From positions 1 through 64,000 of the forward strand of contig CAAFXS010000076.1 of the NCBI GenBank assembly GCA_900767025.1: a DNA stretch of 64,000 nucleotides, read 5' to 3'. This stretch comes from Clostridia bacterium. Lineage in GTDB: Bacteria > Bacillota > Clostridia > Oscillospirales > Acutalibacteraceae. The position numbers and the translations under genes were made by a program. Positions 60,997 through 64,000 of the stretch are shown in pieces. The notes under the pieces are model-generated. The model did no database searches. It saw nothing but the letters and a program-made list of their open reading frames with translations, and was not told where the DNA came from. Every line of letters starts with the position of its first letter. The first letter of the stretch is position 1.

Positions 60997-62217
60997 TTAC
61001 TTAAAACAGCAACGTATTACCTCAATAATCCTATCCTGCTGTTCAGGGGTCATTTTGTTATCGCTGGGAAGACAAAGACCACGGTTGAAAATATTCATTC
61101 CAACATCCTCCGCTTCACCTGCGATATACGCATTTGTCCTTGCTCTGCCGTTACCGTTACGAGTAACAAATCCGTTCATTCTGTAAATCGGCTGCATATG
61201 CATAGGTTTCCAAATCGGTCTGCCCTCTGCATTGATTTCCGCCAACTTGTCAAGAATTTCGTGAGGGCAGGATTTACCGGGTTCTGAATTATAGCAATAA
61301 TCCTGCTCACCCCTAACCTGCTTGCACATTGCATCTTCGTCAATAATCAGGCAGGACAGCCAAAAGTTTGGTTCACTGTTTTCCTCATCATAAGGGTTCA
61401 TTGACACAGGCAGGTCTTTTAAACCCTCTTTATATCTGTTATAAATCGCTTTCTTTTGAGCGATATGCTCCTCGAGATAAGGGATTTGACCTCTTACAAC
61501 ACCTGCTATAACATTGCTCATACGGTAGTTGTAGCCGAGCTCCTCGTGCTGATACCAAGGAGCATTTTCCCTTGACTGAGTTGACCACTTGCGTACCTTG
61601 TTTGCAGCCTCAAGGCTGTCTGTCAAAAGCATACCGCCTGATGAACCGGTGATAATCTTGTTACCGTTAAAGCTGATGCAATTGTATGCACCGAAGGAAC
61701 CTGTTTGAACGCCCTTATATGTAGCACCCAAGGATTCAGCAGCATCCTCAACAATTGTTGCACCGTGCTTATCACATATGGCTTTAATTTCATCAATCTT
61801 ACCGGGAGTTCCGTAAAGGTGTGCTACAACTACAACCTTTACCTCCGGATAAAGCTTAAAGGCTTTTTCCAAAGCAACAGGGTCCATATTCCAGGTATCG
61901 TATTCAGTGTCGATGAATACAGGTACGCCGCCCTCGTAAACAACAGGGTTAACCGTGGCGTCAAAGGTCATATCAGAGCAGAATACCTTGTCACCGGGCT
62001 TAACACCGGCAAGCTTCATAGCAAGGTGAAGAGCCGCCGTACCGGCAGAAAGGGCAACTGCATATTTGCAGCCAACCTTTTCACAAATTTGCTTTTCCAC
62101 CTCGTTTATATTCTCGCCAACAGTTGACATCCAGTTGGTTTCGTATGCTTTTGTAACATACTTTAGCTCATCACCGTGCATTGTCGGTGATGACAGCCAT
62201 ATTTTTTCATCCGACAT
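60997..62217 (-). CDS. DegT/DnrJ/EryC1/StrS-family aminotransferase (PglE-like)
   Basis: 406 aa PLP enzyme. Motifs: ALSAGTAALHLAMKL, then IVEDAAESLGATYKGVQTG, then FNGNKIITGSSGGML with the Schiff-base Lys in GNK, and YNYRMSNVIAGVVRGQIPYL. In the bacillosamine pathway it transfers an amino group to the 4-keto sugar made by the PglF-like dehydratase, whose gene ends 15 bp before it. Regions rich in Met/His near IWKPMHMQPIY match the PglE-like subgroup. Confidence 0.95.
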   Translation of the reverse strand: MSDEKIWLSSPTMHGDELKYVTKAYETNWMSTVGENINEVEKQICEKVGCKYAVALSAGTAALHLAMKLAGVKPGDKVFCSDMTFDATVNPVVYEGGVPVFIDTEYDTWNMDPVALEKAFKLYPEVKVVVVAHLYGTPGKIDEIKAICDKHGATIVEDAAESLGATYKGVQTGSFGAYNCISFNGNKIITGSSGGMLLTDSLEAANKVRKWSTQSRENAPWYQHEELGYNYRMSNVIAGVVRGQIPYLEEHIAQKKAIYNRYKEGLKDLPVSMNPYDEENSEPNFWLSCLIIDEDAMCKQVRGEQDYCYNSEPGKSCPHEILDKLAEINAEGRPIWKPMHMQPIYRMNGFVTRNGNGRARTNAYIAGEAEDVGMNIFNRGLCLPSDNKMTPEQQDRIIEVIRCCFK

Positions 62218-62232
62218 TTGTATCTCCTTAAA

Positions 62233-64000
62233 TTAAGCTAATACGGTTTCTTTATCAACAATACTATGTTCTTCAACAATGTATGAACACACAGCTTTCT
62301 CTGTCTCTGCAACATTCCCGTTAACATCCTCGGGATGTTTGTAGGTAGGAACCACTGACCTAAGTGCTTCTCTCGCTATATCGTCGTCTCCCGTTAAGCA
62401 TGCATCCTGCAATATATTAAGCTTATTTTCTATTTCTTCGGCAGATATCGGTATATCTCGCTCAATAAAAATCATACTGTTCTCTGTTTTGTCAAGTTCT
62501 TCGGTCTTAACCAACAGTTCTTCAAACAATTTTTCACCGGGTCGGAGTCCTGTTTCAACTATTTCTATACCCTGAACACCCGATAACCTAATCATATTTT
62601 CTGCAAGGTCTAAAATCCTGACAGGTTGTCCCATATCAAGAACAAAGAGTTCACCGTTTTTTGCCATAGCACCGCTTTGTAAAACAAGCTGTGATGCCTC
62701 CGGTATTGTCATAAAATACCTTATGATGCGTTTGTCTGTAATTGTAACAGGACCACCGTTGGCAATCTGCCTTTTAAACAACGGAATAACCGAACCTGCA
62801 CTTCCGAGAACATTGCCAAATCTTGTTGCGCTGCACCTTACAGTACCTCTTGTACTAAAGCTTTGCACAAGCATTTCGCACATTCTCTTTGTTGCGCCCA
62901 TAACATTGGTTTGGTTAACTGCTTTATCGGTTGAAACCATCATAAAGCGCTCTGCACCGAATTCTTCACACAGCTCAAGAACAACCTTTGTTCCAAACAC
63001 ATTGTTTTCTATAGCCTCAATACAGTTATGTTCCATCAGCGGAACATGCTTGTGAGCAGCCGCATTAATAACAATTTGAGGATGATATGCATCAAACACT
63101 CTGCGCATTGCGGATTTGTTTGTTATTGATGCAATTTCTACCCTTAAGTCAAGATTTACGCCGTATTTGATTTTAAGTTCCTGCTGAACATCATAAACAC
63201 CGTTTTCGTATATGTCGAGAATTACAATTTGCTTTGGACTCATCTTGGCAAGCTGTCGGCAAAGCTCTGACCCTATCGAACCACCGCCGCCTGTAATAAG
63301 GACAACCTTGTTGGCGTAATATTCATTCGTTTTGTCATCAGATACTTCAACTTGCTTTCTAAATAGCAAATCTTCAATTTCAAATTCACGAAGCTGTCTT
63401 TTGCTTCCTGCCACCTGCATTGTCGGGTAATCGTAAACCTTTATTTTACATCCGGTCTGTTTGTAATACTCGTAAAGCTCTCTTTTCTTTTCAGCTTCAA
63501 CTTGAGGTAATGCAAGAATTATTTCCTGAATTTTATACTCTTTAAGTGTCTCAAATGTAGCTTCTTTTTCCGAAAAAACCGGAATGCCATGAATTTCACG
63601 ACCGATTTTGGTATTCGATTCGTCAATAAAGCATCTTGGAGTATACGCCGAATTACGATTATTTAATAAATCTTCCGCTAAGCTGACTCCCGCAGTACCT
63701 GCACCGACAATTGCAACCTTTATCTTATGTGAATCATCATTTTTTTTGACATCCACATGAGCAAACACCTTTAAGAGAAATCTTAACAGCTTTCCTTTAG
63801 GTGTTAACTCGTTACCGCATTTAAAGCAATAGCGGTACATCATTCTCATACCCAAAGCAAGAAGTGTATTAACACATACAAGCGCAAGCATTATTGCAAA
63901 GGAAAATCGATTAATTTTTAAGAGACCTTGCAATACATATTCCAACAAAATAAACATAACTGCGGATATAAAATCAGTCGCAAGCAACCTTATGTAGCAT
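62233..64000 (-). CDS. Nucleoside-diphosphate-sugar 4,6-dehydratase, PglF/CapD-like (5' end outside window)
   Basis: At least 589 aa; the frame is still open at the window edge (CYIRLLATDF...), so the first membrane helices and the start codon lie beyond it. Two helices remain (near ISAVMFILLEYVLQG and FAIMLALVCVNTLLALG). A Rossmann CoA-binding-like domain follows (VAIVGAGTAGVSLAEDLLNN), then the SDR domain with NAD motif VLITGGGGSIGSELCRQLAK and the active site MVSTDKAVNQTNVMGATKR. In that site Met replaces the usual catalytic Tyr, as in this family. It begins UDP-bacillosamine synthesis from UDP-GlcNAc. Confidence 0.95.
   Translation of the reverse strand, partial: CYIRLLATDFISAVMFILLEYVLQGLLKINRFSFAIMLALVCVNTLLALGMRMMYRYCFKCGNELTPKGKLLRFLLKVFAHVDVKKNDDSHKIKVAIVGAGTAGVSLAEDLLNNRNSAYTPRCFIDESNTKIGREIHGIPVFSEKEATFETLKEYKIQEIILALPQVEAEKKRELYEYYKQTGCKIKVYDYPTMQVAGSKRQLREFEIEDLLFRKQVEVSDDKTNEYYANKVVLITGGGGSIGSELCRQLAKMSPKQIVILDIYENGVYDVQQELKIKYGVNLDLRVEIASITNKSAMRRVFDAYHPQIVINAAAHKHVPLMEHNCIEAIENNVFGTKVVLELCEEFGAERFMMVSTDKAVNQTNVMGATKRMCEMLVQSFSTRGTVRCSATRFGNVLGSAGSVIPLFKRQIANGGPVTITDKRIIRYFMTIPEASQLVLQSGAMAKNGELFVLDMGQPVRILDLAENMIRLSGVQGIEIVETGLRPGEKLFEELLVKTEELDKTENSMIFIERDIPISAEEIENKLNILQDACLTGDDDIAREALRSVVPTYKHPEDVNGNVAETEKAVCSYIVEEHSIVDKETVLA

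Overview
The window looks like a chromosomal segment of a spore-forming, anaerobic Clostridia member (Ruminococcaceae/Oscillospiraceae-like). The basis is moderately low GC, Gram-positive ribosome binding sites, an alpha/beta small acid-soluble spore protein, a SpoVAD remnant, a Rex-type operator in front of a bifunctional AdhE, and an archaeal-type split glutamate synthase. No species can be assigned from sequence alone.

Left part (1-21.8 kb): tRNA-Ser(GGA) and an MscS channel, then a leftward nitrogen block. It holds a five-gene split glutamate synthase (amidotransferase, FMN synthase, ferredoxin, FAD oxidoreductase, GXGXG protein) running into purF, an ammonium transporter fused to a PII domain, and glnA. 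Both glnA and amt carry strong intrinsic terminators in their 5' leaders. Next come a CapA-like protein, a Ca/Na antiporter, a TrkA-TrkH potassium system, a PAP2 phosphatase, a membrane DnaJ protein with a zinc-ribbon partner, an AraC regulator, a tyrosine-rich membrane protein and an MGMT-like protein.

CRISPR part (21.86-29.32 kb): a complete type II-A locus on the minus strand: cas9-cas1-cas2-csn2, then an array of 22 repeats and 21 spacers. A divergent tracrRNA with its own consensus promoter lies directly upstream of cas9. The array promoter starts inside the end of csn2, and the leader ends in ATTTGAG, the type II-A leader-anchoring motif. Beyond it are a broken Doc-like toxin gene and an intact Fic protein with an operator-like promoter.

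Middle (31-43.9 kb): small hypothetical genes, a HAD phosphatase, a spore SASP, a DUF3048 protein, an ECF sigma factor with a membrane beta-propeller protein, AdhE, an APH-type kinase, a Nudix hydrolase, and a pyrophosphatase-like gene. The last is preceded by a promoter, a 5S-rRNA-like RNA and a terminator. This 5S mimic is the most unusual regulatory element seen. Remnants of SpoVAD, a metallophosphoesterase and an unknown gene mark a scar next to the polysaccharide locus.

Right part (43.9-64 kb): a leftward surface-polysaccharide cluster running off the window edge. It has a bacillosamine-type set (PglF-like dehydratase, DegT aminotransferase, PglC-like transferase, PglD-like acetyltransferase), five glycosyltransferases, a Wzy-like polymerase, an acyltransferase, a pyruvyl transferase, a Wzx flippase and UDP-galactopyranose mutase. 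Unusual members are an HpcH/HpaI aldolase, a MenD-like TPP enzyme paired with a shortened paralogue lacking its key residues, and an AbiH phage-defence gene inside the cluster.
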